From NCBI GenBank assembly GCA_937949555.1, contig CALEDV010000060.1, positions 1 to 44,839 on the forward strand: a stretch of DNA of 44,839 nucleotides, given 5' to 3'. Below the pieces are notes generated by a model. It was not told the DNA's origin. It worked only from the letters and a program-made list of their open reading frames with translations, and made no database searches. The translations under genes and the position numbers were made by a program. Source of the DNA: an uncultured bacterium. GTDB taxonomy: Bacteria; Nitrospirota; Thermodesulfovibrionia; Thermodesulfovibrionales; Dissulfurispiraceae. Positions 34,541-42,615 of this stretch are shown piece after piece (positions within the stretch are counted from its first letter, which is position 1; each line of letters starts with the position of its first letter).

Positions 34541-35683
34541 TCACATTATTACAAGTTCACCCTTAAGGCTTCCGGATGCCTTTATTGCCTGCAGTATAGC
34601 CACCATGTCCTTAGGAGTTACGCCAAGGGCATTCAAAGCCTTTACAAGCTGCCCAATAGTAGCGCCCTTTACTTCAGTAAGGGCTGCCTTCTTCTCTTCA
34701 ACCTTGAGTTCTGTTTGAGGCACTACCACAGTCTGGGCTCCTGCAGGCGAAAGAGGTTGAGGCTGGGATACCTGAGCTTCAGTCTTTATCTGTATTGTTA
34801 GTCCTCCGTGAGAGAGCGCCACGGGACTTATCTTAACATTCTCTCCTATTACTACCGTGCCTGTTCTCTCATTTACCACAACCTTCGCTGCAGAATCCAC
34901 CTTGACCTCAATGGTTTCAAGGGCTGCCATAAAATCAACCACCCTGTTGGCATAGCTATCAGGAACCTTCACGGAAATGTTTGAGGGGCCCTCTGCCTTT
35001 GCATACTCACCCTTCAAAAAGGCATTAATAGCCTCAGCAGTATGCCTTGAGGTAGTAAGATCCTGCATCACAAGGTTGATATCAATCCTGTCCTTCTTAT
35101 TGAGATACACAGGTACCTCTCTTTCAACTATTGCGCCATTTGGAATAGTCCCGACATTTGGATGGTTTTTAATAGACTGTGCCCCTGCGCCTCCAGCCAA
35201 AAAACCGCCTATTGATACAGGTCCCTGTGCCACTGCATATACATTGTTATCAGGACCTTTTAATGGAGTCATAATAAGGGTGCCTCCCTGCAGGGTCTTT
35301 GCATCTCCAATAGATGAGACCTGCACATCTACCTTTGAGCCAGGCTTTAACATTGTCTGAATACGAGCCGTTACTATCACGGCAGCAATATTCTTGGTCT
35401 TTCCCTTAATATCTGCTGCATTGACTGTAATACCCATCTTTGAGAGCATATTGGCAAAGGGTTGAAATATATACGTGCCATCCTTGTCACCTGTTCCGTT
35501 TAAACCTACCACTATGCCGTAACCGACAAGCTCATTCTCCCTAAGACCTGAGAAACTGGCTATGTCCTTGATCCTTTCTGCGTATGCAGTATGAGCAACC
35601 ATCATCGTCACAATGGAGAATAGGACAACTAAAAATCCCTGCACAACAAGCCATGGATACCCTCTATAGATATTCTTCTTCAT
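34541..35683 (-). CDS. flgI: Flagellar P-ring protein
   Basis: 380 residues. Signal peptide (about 12-35), then the conserved start ERIKDIASFSGLRENELVGY and GIVVGLNGTGDKDGTY, and further LSKMGITVNAADIKGKTKNI, GGTLIMTPLKGPDNNVYAVA and the C-terminal TIGQLVKALNALGVTPKDMV. Forms the bushing in the peptidoglycan layer. Last gene of the flgFGAHI set; no flgJ follows. Confidence 0.97.
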   Translation of the reverse strand: MKKNIYRGYPWLVVQGFLVVLFSIVTMMVAHTAYAERIKDIASFSGLRENELVGYGIVVGLNGTGDKDGTYIFQPFANMLSKMGITVNAADIKGKTKNIAAVIVTARIQTMLKPGSKVDVQVSSIGDAKTLQGGTLIMTPLKGPDNNVYAVAQGPVSIGGFLAGGAGAQSIKNHPNVGTIPNGAIVEREVPVYLNKKDRIDINLVMQDLTTSRHTAEAINAFLKGEYAKAEGPSNISVKVPDSYANRVVDFMAALETIEVKVDSAAKVVVNERTGTVVIGENVKISPVALSHGGLTIQIKTEAQVSQPQPLSPAGAQTVVVPQTELKVEEKKAALTEVKGATIGQLVKALNALGVTPKDMVAILQAIKASGSLKGELVIM

Positions 35684-35727
35684 GTCTCACCCCTTTGATG
35701 GATATGCGATTCCCATTGAAATGTCCG

Positions 35728-36432
35728 TTAAAAGGGCCATATGCTGTCAATAAACCTTGTGAACCAGCCTTGGGACTGCTTGTCTGAAAGAACGCCATCG
35801 CCTACTAAATATATCTGGGCGTCAGCAACATATTGAGATTGAACAGTGTTGCTTGCCGTAATATTGTCTGGATTGACAATGCCCCTAAAAACAAGTATCT
35901 CCTTTTCATTATTTGCAAGTATCTCCTTTCTGGACTCAATCACAAGATTGCCATTAGGCAGCACCTCCATAACCTTCGCCGTTATAGTTGCTGTAAGCCT
36001 TCCTGTCCTTGAGGTATCCCCAGAACCTGCAAACTTTGAGTTTGCGCTTCCCCTTACAGAAGGGGCAAAGTGCATGAATTTCCTCCCTATCTCAAGACTT
36101 GCCGTTGTAGGAAGACCGAGCATATCGCTCACACTGTCGTTCTGAGATGCACTCTTGCTTGAATTTGTTTTTGCGCTCTTTGATGCTGCCGACTGTTCGC
36201 TTATAATGATTGTTAAAAGATCGTTTATCCTGCGCGCCTTCCTGTCCTCGTAAAGGGATGCTGTGTTTCTCCAAAGTGAACCCTCCCCTCCCCTGCTGTA
36301 TGAAGACTTGTCATTTGAATCAAAGTATCTTTCAGGCATTGGCGCCTCTCTTATATCTCTTGCCTCTCGCATTGTATTGCATCCATAAGAAGATAACAGC
36401 ATCACCATTATTACAATAAGAGCTGCCCTCAC
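35728..36432 (-). CDS. flgH: Flagellar L-ring lipoprotein
   Basis: 234 residues from GTG 36432, chosen over the TTG at 36465 because GGAGGTG stands immediately before the GTG and the resulting N-terminus is a normal lipoprotein signal (LIVIMVMLLSSYGC). Conserved parts: GSLWRNTASLYEDRKARRIN, DLLTIIISEQSAASKSAKT, SSKFAGSGDTSRTGRLTATI-like region and GNLVIESRKEILANNEKEIL ... RGIVNPDNITASNTVQS. Forms the outer-membrane ring of the basal body. Confidence 0.95.
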   Translation of the reverse strand: MRAALIVIMVMLLSSYGCNTMREARDIREAPMPERYFDSNDKSSYSRGGEGSLWRNTASLYEDRKARRINDLLTIIISEQSAASKSAKTNSSKSASQNDSVSDMLGLPTTASLEIGRKFMHFAPSVRGSANSKFAGSGDTSRTGRLTATITAKVMEVLPNGNLVIESRKEILANNEKEILVFRGIVNPDNITASNTVQSQYVADAQIYLVGDGVLSDKQSQGWFTRFIDSIWPF

Positions 36433-36466
36433 ATTACACCTCCAGTATATTTTTAATGGTTCCAAC

Positions 36467-37174
36467 TTAAATCTTAACCTTCACTATATTTGCAGATACA
36501 AGGATTCCCTGTAATTCCTTCTTTGTGGATTCACAGTAAACCTTAGCTACCCCACCAAGCGGGGCATCTCCCCTTAAAACACCCTGAGCCGAGAGTGTTA
36601 TACCCTCTGTTTCTATGGCAATATTGACCTTCTGTCCCCTCTTAATAATCAAAGTATCAGTTAGATGTCCTTCTCGTATCATTACCCCAGGAGCGAGACC
36701 TGCAGTGAGAATCTTACCCTCAATCTGAGTCTTGTCAGTTATAGCTCCCGTTGGTATTTTGGAATGTTTATATTTCACTGGATAATAATCACCCAATGAT
36801 ATAGTTGCCCCCTTTGAGAGCGTCCTTGAGGTTACATAGACTTCAGTTGAAGAATCAAAGGCAGCGTCAATTAAGACATGACTTAAGCCCTCTTTCTTGT
36901 CCTCTATTACTGCCGCATAAAAAACCCTGTTTTTGCCCATGTATCTGTCCATAGAAACACTCCTAAGTCTTTTGCCATCGCTACTATACACTGACTCAAT
37001 GCCCCTTATTACCTTTAAGGATGTAATCTCTACATCATTGTTCGTGCGTCTCTGGAGGTCTGACAGGATCATATACTTTATGGTCTCAAGCATATCATTG
37101 GCGCTGTTTCCTTCTAATGACAGGGGCGCAACGAAACAGGAGAATAGCAGGACAATGAAGAAAAACTTATTCAT
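36467..37174 (-). CDS. flgA: Flagella basal body P-ring formation protein
   Basis: 235 residues with a signal peptide (about 1-22). The C-terminal SAF/ChapFlgA domain is recognisable: RTLSKGATISLGDYYPVKYK, GKILTAGLAPGVMIREGHLT, IIKRGQKVNIAIETEGITLS, AQGVLRGDAPLGGVAKVYC. Periplasmic chaperone for FlgI assembly. Two bases after the flgG stop; flgA between flgG and flgH is the usual order in many non-enteric bacteria. Confidence 0.93.
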   Translation of the reverse strand: MNKFFFIVLLFSCFVAPLSLEGNSANDMLETIKYMILSDLQRRTNNDVEITSLKVIRGIESVYSSDGKRLRSVSMDRYMGKNRVFYAAVIEDKKEGLSHVLIDAAFDSSTEVYVTSRTLSKGATISLGDYYPVKYKHSKIPTGAITDKTQIEGKILTAGLAPGVMIREGHLTDTLIIKRGQKVNIAIETEGITLSAQGVLRGDAPLGGVAKVYCESTKKELQGILVSANIVKVKI

Positions 37175-37176
37175 GT

Positions 37177-37965
37177 CTATCTCTTCATGCCTGCAGAGGT
37201 CTGCAGCATCTCATCGGAGGCTTGCACAGCCTTTGTATTGAGTTCAAAGGCCCTCTGGGCGATTATAAGATTGGCAAGTTCCTCGACCACATTCACATTG
37301 GACATCTCAAGGAATTTTTGATTTATAAGCCCTCTGCCTTCAGTGCCCGGTTGTCCTGTAATCGGATCCCCTGAGGCATCAGTATTGAGAAAGAGATTCT
37401 TCCCTATAGCCTGAAGCCCCGCAGGATTTATAAACCTTGCGGTCTCTATATTGCCTATTTCCACAGGTGTAGTCCCTCCGGCCTGCAGCACCGTTACTCT
37501 GCCGTCAAAACCTATAGTAATCTGTGTAGTGTCTGCGGGGATAGTAATTGCTGGTTCAATTGGGTATCCGTCTGAATTGACTATTCTGCCTGTGCTATCA
37601 AGCTTAAATGCACCAGAACGGGTGTATGCCGTTGTGCCATCAGGCCTTGTAACCTGAAAAAACCCCTGACCTTCAATAACCATATCAAGTTCATTGCCTG
37701 TATTGATGAAATCACCCTGAGTAAAGAGCTTCTGAACTGCCACAGGCCTGACACCCAATCCAACCTGAATACCCGAAGGGATTTGAATTCCCTCGCTTGA
37801 AGGCGCACCAGGAGCCTTTATTGTTTGATAAAGCAAGTCCTGAAAATCTGCCCTGCCCCTCTTGAAACCAACTGTATTTACATTGGCAAGATTATGGGAT
37901 ATAACATCAACATTCATCTGTTGAGCCTGCATACCTGTTGCTGCTGTGAATAGAGACCTTATCAT
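37177..37965 (-). CDS. flgG: Flagellar distal rod protein
   Basis: 262 residues, exactly the common FlgG length. N-terminal [20 protein letters not shown] with [20 protein letters not shown]; central [21 protein letters not shown]-terminal [20 protein letters not shown] and [25 protein letters not shown]. Confidence 0.97.
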   Translation of the reverse strand: MIRSLFTAATGMQAQQMNVDVISHNLANVNTVGFKRGRADFQDLLYQTIKAPGAPSSEGIQIPSGIQVGLGVRPVAVQKLFTQGDFINTGNELDMVIEGQGFFQVTRPDGTTAYTRSGAFKLDSTGRIVNSDGYPIEPAITIPADTTQITIGFDGRVTVLQAGGTTPVEIGNIETARFINPAGLQAIGKNLFLNTDASGDPITGQPGTEGRGLINQKFLEMSNVNVVEELANLIIAQRAFELNTKAVQASDEMLQTSAGMKR

Positions 37966-37979
37966 ATTAATTCCTCCTC

Positions 37980-38702
37980 CTAAACCCTTCCTATATCTGT
38001 TGAAGCCCTCTTTGCCAGATCATCAAAACTCTGTATCATCTTTTGTGCCGATTCATACTGCTTTAATGCCGTTATTATCCCTATCATCTCACGAATTGGG
38101 TTTACATTAGACATCTCAAGACTGCCCTGCATTACCTCTCCAGTTGCAATTCCTGCATCTTCACCGGAGAAAAGAGAGTCTGATACATGCTCAATATTGT
38201 TTATTTTCGCAACCTTTATCTGTGCAGCAAGATTATTATCCACATACAAATTGCCCTCAGGAGATATACTGACCTCGGTTCCTTGTATATTTATTCTCTG
38301 GTTATTACTATCTAATACATAAGAGCCGCTCATAGTCATAAGAAAGCCATCTTTATTAAGGGTGAAACCTCCGTTTCTGGTAAAAAATCTCTGTCCCTTT
38401 TCGTTTTCTATGGCAAAGAAACCTTCACCAGATATAGCGAGGTCAAAGGTATTGCCAGTGTTCTTTATGCTACCCTGCATCGTATCTATCTTGTATCCAG
38501 TGAAAGTGGTCATAGCCCTTGCCTTATCGTAAATGACCTGCTGCCTTTCCTGGATACCCTCAAGAAGGGGATACAATCTGGAGGCAAAAGAACTACGTTT
38601 AAATCCTGTAGTATTGACATTTGCGATGTTGTTAGAGACTATATCAAGCTCCCTTGACCTTAATACAGCCCCAGTCATTGCTACATAAATCCCTTTATAC
38701 AT
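37980..38702 (-). CDS. flgF: Flagellar proximal rod protein
   Basis: 240 residues. The rod signature [20 protein letters not shown] is at the N-terminus, then [20 protein letters not shown] and the C-terminal [20 protein letters not shown] with [14 protein letters not shown]. Paralogue of FlgG and first gene of the rod/ring operon. RBS GGAGGCAGG directly before the ATG at 38702, downstream of a sigma-54-type promoter. Confidence 0.95.
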   Translation of the reverse strand: MYKGIYVAMTGAVLRSRELDIVSNNIANVNTTGFKRSSFASRLYPLLEGIQERQQVIYDKARAMTTFTGYKIDTMQGSIKNTGNTFDLAISGEGFFAIENEKGQRFFTRNGGFTLNKDGFLMTMSGSYVLDSNNQRINIQGTEVSISPEGNLYVDNNLAAQIKVAKINNIEHVSDSLFSGEDAGIATGEVMQGSLEMSNVNPIREMIGIITALKQYESAQKMIQSFDDLAKRASTDIGRV

Positions 38703-38720
38703 CCTGCCTCCAGAACACGA

Positions 38721-38740
38721 GATTTCTAAGGATTTCTAAG
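38721..38740. repeat. Exact 10-bp tandem duplication at the flgF transcription start
   Basis: GATTTCTAAG occurs twice head to tail (38721-38730 and 38731-38740). On the minus strand it covers roughly +1 to +15 of the predicted sigma-54 transcript. Confidence 0.85.
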
Positions 38741-38745
38741 CAATA

Positions 38746-38762
38746 TGCAATTAAAATGCCAA
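38746..38762 (-). promoter_or_regulatory. Sigma-54 (RpoN)-type promoter of the flgF operon
   Basis: Minus-strand TTGGCATTTTAATTGCA matches the -24/-12 consensus YTGGCACGrNNNTTGCW at the invariant GG and GC, which are exactly 10 bases apart. Expected start near 38735, about 33 bases before the flgF ATG. Sigma-54 control of rod and ring genes is common; no RpoN activator gene is in the window. Confidence 0.7.
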
Positions 38763-38863
38763 TTCTGTAACAATGGCTGCTGCTTAGGTTTATCCCTTCA
38801 GGAAGTTGTAAAAGATAAAAAAGGATTGGATAGTTTGGAAAATATTTCCCAAGCTAAGGAAAA

Positions 38864-39109
38864 TTATGCCCTTATGTCAACGTTTTTAAAATTGTCCTCT
38901 TGCTTTTTCTTCTCTTGCTTTTGATCGGGAAGGTCCTCATAGCCTTGATCTTTGCCCCTCCGTTTCCTCTTTACAAAAACAAAGGGTGAGCCAGAGGCTC
39001 TTATAAGGGATGGTTTATAAGCCTGCGCTATACTTTTATCGGCTATCATACTTGATATATCGTTTAAATAGACAGGCACTTTAGGATGCTTTACAAAAAC
39101 ATACCTCAA
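38864..39109 (-). CDS. Small basic/acidic hypothetical protein upstream of flgF
   Basis: 81 residues, not recognised. The first half (VPVYLNDISSMIADKSIAQA) looks folded; the second half is highly charged (KRKRRGKDQ, KQEKKKQEDN) and probably disordered. The ATG at 39109 has an in-frame TGA two codons before it; GAGG sits very close to the ATG. It lies between namZ-like and flgF genes on the same strand but upstream of the sigma-54 promoter, so it likely belongs to the Mo/namZ transcript. Confidence 0.5.
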   Translation of the reverse strand: MRYVFVKHPKVPVYLNDISSMIADKSIAQAYKPSLIRASGSPFVFVKRKRRGKDQGYEDLPDQKQEKKKQEDNFKNVDIRA

Positions 39110-39150
39110 AGGGCAAGAGACACCGTCAATTAGTGGATTATAAAATCATA

Positions 39151-40335
39151 CTACCTGTATAGCAAGTACTCTCTTCTAATATGTCTGTTGAAGTGATCCC
39201 TCTGCTGATGCCACCAGACCTCCATATCCTTAAGGCCTTTACCCTGCTCTATATCATTTCTTAATCTGTCTGAACCTGTGAGGATGTCTATAGGTAGTTT
39301 GTGATATTCGTATTCATAGGGTGGTTGACGCCAGAGTTTCTCTTCAGGATAGAGCTCCCTTATTGCCTTCAGTATAGCCACAGTGGTCTTGAAGGGTTTA
39401 TAGGTCTTTCTGTTTGTGATGTGTATTTGGGCGCCTCCACATATGGTTCCGCTGTGTTTTTGAAAGGTGGGGACAAAGTACAGGGGCCTGAAACGGACAC
39501 CCTTCAATTTGAATTCTGTCAATCGGTTTATTAGTCTCTCTGGGTCAATAAAGGGGGCGCCAAAGATCTCAAAGGGTCTGGTGGTCCCCCTGCCTTCACT
39601 GAGGGTGGTACCCTCTAACAGGCATTGGCCAGGATAAACAGTGGCTGTATCGAGGGTTGGCATGTTTGGCGAGGGCATTACCCAGGGCAGCCTTGTCTGG
39701 TCAAACCAATATAAGCGCCTCCAGCCCTTCATCTCAATTACATGCAGCCTTAAGGACTTATAGAACCTGTCTTGTAGATAGCAGGCGATCTCACCAATGG
39801 TCATGCCGTGTCTTACAGGTAGTGGCTTTAGGCCCACAAAAGACGAAAAGGCCATGTCCAACACAGGCCCCTCCGTATCAGTACCGTTGATTGGGTTAGG
39901 CCTATCGAGCACTACTACGGGCATAGATACCTCTTCACATGCCTCCATCACCAATGCCATAGTCCATATAAAGGTATAATATCTGGCTCCAACATCCTGT
40001 AGATCGATTATGATGTAATCGAAATATCGGAGCATATCCCTTGGGGGTTTCCTGTGTCTGCCATATAGACTAAAGACTGGCAACCCTGTCTTGGGGTCCT
40101 TAAAGCCCTCCCACTCTACCATGTTGTCCTGAGTCTCACCCCTTATGCCGTGTTGAGGGCCAAGGAGGGCTGTTACATTTATGTAGGTAGATCCTATGGC
40201 CAACTCACTGGTATGTATCAGTTTACTATTGACCGAGGCTGGATGCACCAATAGGCCTGCCCTCAATCCCCTCAGGTATTTGGGTAGGGCCTTTGATAGG
40301 CGCCCTACAGGTAGGGTGACCTTAACAGCTCCCAT
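39151..40335 (-). CDS. DUF1343 / NamZ-type exo-beta-N-acetylmuramidase
   Basis: 394 residues. Conserved DUF1343 blocks: GLRAGLLVHPASVNSKL, LLGPQHGIRGETQDNM, PVFSLYGRHRKPP, DYIIIDLQDVGARYYTFIWT, VVVLDRPNPINGTDTEGPVL, GLKPLPVRHGMTIGEIACYL, LPWVMPSPNMPTLDTATVYP and LLEGTTLSEGRGTTRPFEIF. NamZ releases terminal MurNAc during cell-wall recycling. There is no signal peptide, so it would act in the cytoplasm. Its ATG overlaps the stop of the molybdopterin-binding gene (TAATG), an odd partnership. Confidence 0.92.
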   Translation of the reverse strand: MGAVKVTLPVGRLSKALPKYLRGLRAGLLVHPASVNSKLIHTSELAIGSTYINVTALLGPQHGIRGETQDNMVEWEGFKDPKTGLPVFSLYGRHRKPPRDMLRYFDYIIIDLQDVGARYYTFIWTMALVMEACEEVSMPVVVLDRPNPINGTDTEGPVLDMAFSSFVGLKPLPVRHGMTIGEIACYLQDRFYKSLRLHVIEMKGWRRLYWFDQTRLPWVMPSPNMPTLDTATVYPGQCLLEGTTLSEGRGTTRPFEIFGAPFIDPERLINRLTEFKLKGVRFRPLYFVPTFQKHSGTICGGAQIHITNRKTYKPFKTTVAILKAIRELYPEEKLWRQPPYEYEYHKLPIDILTGSDRLRNDIEQGKGLKDMEVWWHQQRDHFNRHIRREYLLYR

Positions 40336-41438
40336 TACTTACCAAAGGGGCAGATGGGGTAGTGACACTCCTTGCAGTTCAGACAAAGACCTCCGTGTCC
40401 TAACTCGGCAAGCTCTCTCCTACCAATGAACTCTCCGGCCAGTACCCTCGGGAATATTAAGTCAAACACAGTCCTCTTGTGATACATACCACAGGCAGGT
40501 ATGCCGAGTATAGGTATGGGAGTGGCCTTAGTGGTGTACTCTGTCTTTTTATTCAGGTATGCAACCAAAAACATTGCCCCAGGTAGCACGGCAGAGCCGT
40601 AGGTAATGTGAGTTGCCCCCAGATCCCTTATGGCAAATCTGGTCACATCATCAGGGTCCACAGACATGCCACCAGTGGTTATGAGTATGTCTGCCCCGGC
40701 CTGTAAGAGCTCTTCTAATCGAGCTCTTATCTGGAGTTGGTCGTCAGGGGCATAGTAAAGTCCAACTATCTCGCCCCCTAAGGCCTCGATCTTTGCCCTT
40801 ATAATGGGCGCAAAGGCGTCTTTTATGCGACCATAATACACCTCATTGCCTGTGATGACGACCCCAGCCCTTGGCTTGCCAAAGCTCTTAACCTCTATTA
40901 CACCCCTTGTTTGACCGGCAGGTCTTGCAATATCCACTGCCTTATCTATGGTATCCTTTTTTACTAGGAGCGGTATTGCCCTTGTGCCTGCCACCACTTG
41001 CCCCCTCTTGACAATGCTGTTAGTGTGTATAGTGGCACACATCACATCACCAAGCATGTTGAATTGTACAAGACGCTCATGGTCAACCTTCAGGATTCCA
41101 TCGTATTGTGCAATGAGGTTTATCTTGCCTTCCTTAGGCTCTCCCTCAAAGGCTATGCCCTCACCACTTAGGGCAGTGGCAATCTTCACCGCTGCCTCGT
41201 CTTCATGGATCTCATCATCTCCTATGGAGAGTACATAGAGTCGCTCCTTACCGAGCCTCTGAAGATGACTTATGTCTTCTTCCCTTACCACATGACCTTT
41301 ACGAAAGGCACTGCCCTTAAACTCATTCTGCCTTATCTCAGTTATATCGTGGGCAAGCACCTTTCCTATTGCCTCATGAACAGGGATGGTCTGTAGGGAT
41401 GACCTAATGATAATTGAGCACTCCCTATTGTCACGCAT
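40335..41438 (-). CDS. MoeA/MogA-like molybdopterin-binding protein with C-terminal Cys cluster
   Basis: 367 residues from ATG 41438 (RBS AAAGGAGGAGG); the longer ORF upstream overlaps the ModE-like gene. The N-terminal part resembles a MoeA-like domain (VHEAIGKVLAHDITEIRQNE, KGSAFRKGHVVREEDI). The C-terminal MoCF-binding fold shows AGVVITGNEVYYGRIKDAFA, LLQAGADILITTGGMSVDPD, VLPGAMFLVAYL and PILGIPACGMYHKRTVFDLI. It ends in GGLCLNCKECHYPICPFGK, a Cys cluster that may bind metal. Such genes are typical neighbours of Mo/W oxidoreductases in anaerobes. Likely cofactor handling. Confidence 0.88.
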   Translation of the reverse strand: MRDNRECSIIIRSSLQTIPVHEAIGKVLAHDITEIRQNEFKGSAFRKGHVVREEDISHLQRLGKERLYVLSIGDDEIHEDEAAVKIATALSGEGIAFEGEPKEGKINLIAQYDGILKVDHERLVQFNMLGDVMCATIHTNSIVKRGQVVAGTRAIPLLVKKDTIDKAVDIARPAGQTRGVIEVKSFGKPRAGVVITGNEVYYGRIKDAFAPIIRAKIEALGGEIVGLYYAPDDQLQIRARLEELLQAGADILITTGGMSVDPDDVTRFAIRDLGATHITYGSAVLPGAMFLVAYLNKKTEYTTKATPIPILGIPACGMYHKRTVFDLIFPRVLAGEFIGRRELAELGHGGLCLNCKECHYPICPFGK

Positions 41439-41439
41439 G

Positions 41440-41778
41440 CTATCCTCCTCCTTTGTAAATGGCCTTAAATTTGGCGTCCACATAACTATTGATGTCTCTT
41501 TCTAACTCATCGTATTTATCTATAAAGTCAATGGCCTCTTGGGTCAGTCTACAGCCTCCACCGTTTTTACCGCCAACCTGTCTGTCCACGAGCTGTATCT
41601 TCAACCGATCCTCCATGGCCTTTATGTAGCCCCATGCCTTTCGATAGGATATGTTTATCTCCTTAGCAGCCTGATTGATAGAGCCATACTTGTCTATGGC
41701 CCTAAGCAGCATCATCCTGCCCCTGCCAAAGACAGGCTCCCCAGCTATCTCTATCCATAGTTTTGATCTGATCTCCAT
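41440..41778 (-). CDS. ModE-like one-domain molybdenum-responsive regulator
   Basis: 112 residues from ATG 41778; the longer reading to 41823 would place a palindromic operator inside the coding region. Winged helix-turn-helix of the ModE N-terminal/LysR type: GEPVFGRGRMMLLRAIDKYG, SINQAAKEINISYRKAWGYI, KAMEDRLKIQLVDRQVGGKN-GGGCRLT. The molybdate-binding Mop/TOBE domains of E. coli ModE are absent, so it either senses indirectly or needs another protein. First gene of the ModE - molybdopterin-binding - NamZ set (1-base gap). Confidence 0.88.
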   Translation of the reverse strand: MEIRSKLWIEIAGEPVFGRGRMMLLRAIDKYGSINQAAKEINISYRKAWGYIKAMEDRLKIQLVDRQVGGKNGGGCRLTQEAIDFIDKYDELERDINSYVDAKFKAIYKGGG

Positions 41779-41792
41779 ATTTCGATCTTGGT

Positions 41793-41815
41793 CGTTATGA
41801 CATATCTGCATAACG
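41793..41815 (-). promoter_or_regulatory. ModE-box-like palindrome in front of the ModE-like gene
   Basis: CGTTATG - 9 bases - CATAACG, a perfect 7-bp inverted repeat. The E. coli ModE operators have half-sites CGTTATA/TATAACG, so the arms match except for the inner base, with a shorter spacer. A weak -10 (minus-strand TATATT, 41827-41822) would put transcription start at the palindrome, as for autorepression. The 41824-42022 gap also holds TATAAT at 41921-41916 (minus) and an AAGAGGG/CCCTCTT hairpin (41885-41913); no gene is seen there. Confidence 0.6.
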
Positions 41816-42022
41816 AAGGGCAATATAAACCCTCTTTAACAAGTTATCCCTAAGTAACAACCTCTCTGGTTACTCACCAACCCAAAGAGGGCGATGAAAA
41901 GACTTACCCTCTTGGATTATACATTGACTGTTTAGGATCGCCACCCCCTTTTGTTTACAACAACCGCCTTCTTCACCATTGATAAAAGGTCTTTGCCTTC
42001 CCCTTATGAAGGCACTCATAGA

Positions 42023-42610
42023 TTAAACCCTCCTATAGTATCCCTCACCAGCACAATATCTACAAAGCAGCTCCTTGTTGACCTCTTGATGGCGCATATC
42101 TTGTACATATTCACCACATCTCTGGCATTTGATACGACTTATAGGCCTGCCCGGCATGTCTTCAGGCTTTAATGGGACCTCTACCTCCATGACATCAAAG
42201 AGTTCCTCCTCTGACATTATCTTATATGCCTCAAGTTGGGCCTTATATTTATCCTCTATTTGTGGCATCTTCTCCTTTGCCCAGCCCCTGGCCTCCTCCC
42301 TTGCAATAATCCTTACGGCCTTACCAGTCTTTAGGTTTAAAAAGGTGGCTGCCATCTTGCCATAGTCAATAAATTTCAGTGTCCTTCTACCTAAGCTACA
42401 GCCCGTTACAGACTGCACTGCATCGGTAGCGCAACGGTCCATCTCTACGAAGACCATAATATCCTTTCTGTCTTTGCCTTTAGGGTCTTCAATACCAACC
42501 ATCTTGAGTCCGAGTATAGACATCTTTACACCAAGTACTTGTCCTGGACACAGGTGCCCATGAAGTCTTACAGACTCATCGAGTAGTTTCATGAGGTGTT
42601 CGCCTTGCAT
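42023..42610 (-). CDS. FmdE-like protein with C-terminal zinc finger
   Basis: 195 residues. FmdE/FwdE domain: SVRLHGHLCPGQVLGVKMSI (about 13-32, His and Cys metal site), DRCATDAVQSVTGCSLGRRT, KAVRIIAREEARGWAKE. The C-terminal CQRCGEYV ... LLCRYCAG is a treble-clef zinc finger. The name comes from formylmethanofuran dehydrogenase subunit E, but in bacteria the family occurs with Mo/W-enzyme maturation genes. Starts 5 bases after the polyferredoxin stop; a second in-frame ATG at 42592 is possible. Confidence 0.88.
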   Translation of the reverse strand: MQGEHLMKLLDESVRLHGHLCPGQVLGVKMSILGLKMVGIEDPKGKDRKDIMVFVEMDRCATDAVQSVTGCSLGRRTLKFIDYGKMAATFLNLKTGKAVRIIAREEARGWAKEKMPQIEDKYKAQLEAYKIMSEEELFDVMEVEVPLKPEDMPGRPISRIKCQRCGEYVQDMRHQEVNKELLCRYCAGEGYYRRV

Positions 42611-42615
42611 GGGAT

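Noticed and set aside
36432-36465. Longer flgH start at TTG 36465
   Set aside because: GGAGGTG immediately precedes the GTG at 36432, and the shorter product begins with a normal lipoprotein signal peptide.
41885-41913. AAGAGGG/CCCTCTT hairpin between the FmdE-like and ModE-like genes as a terminator or riboswitch
   Set aside because: No T run follows on either strand, it overlaps a possible -10, and it matches no riboswitch consensus I know, including the Moco motif.
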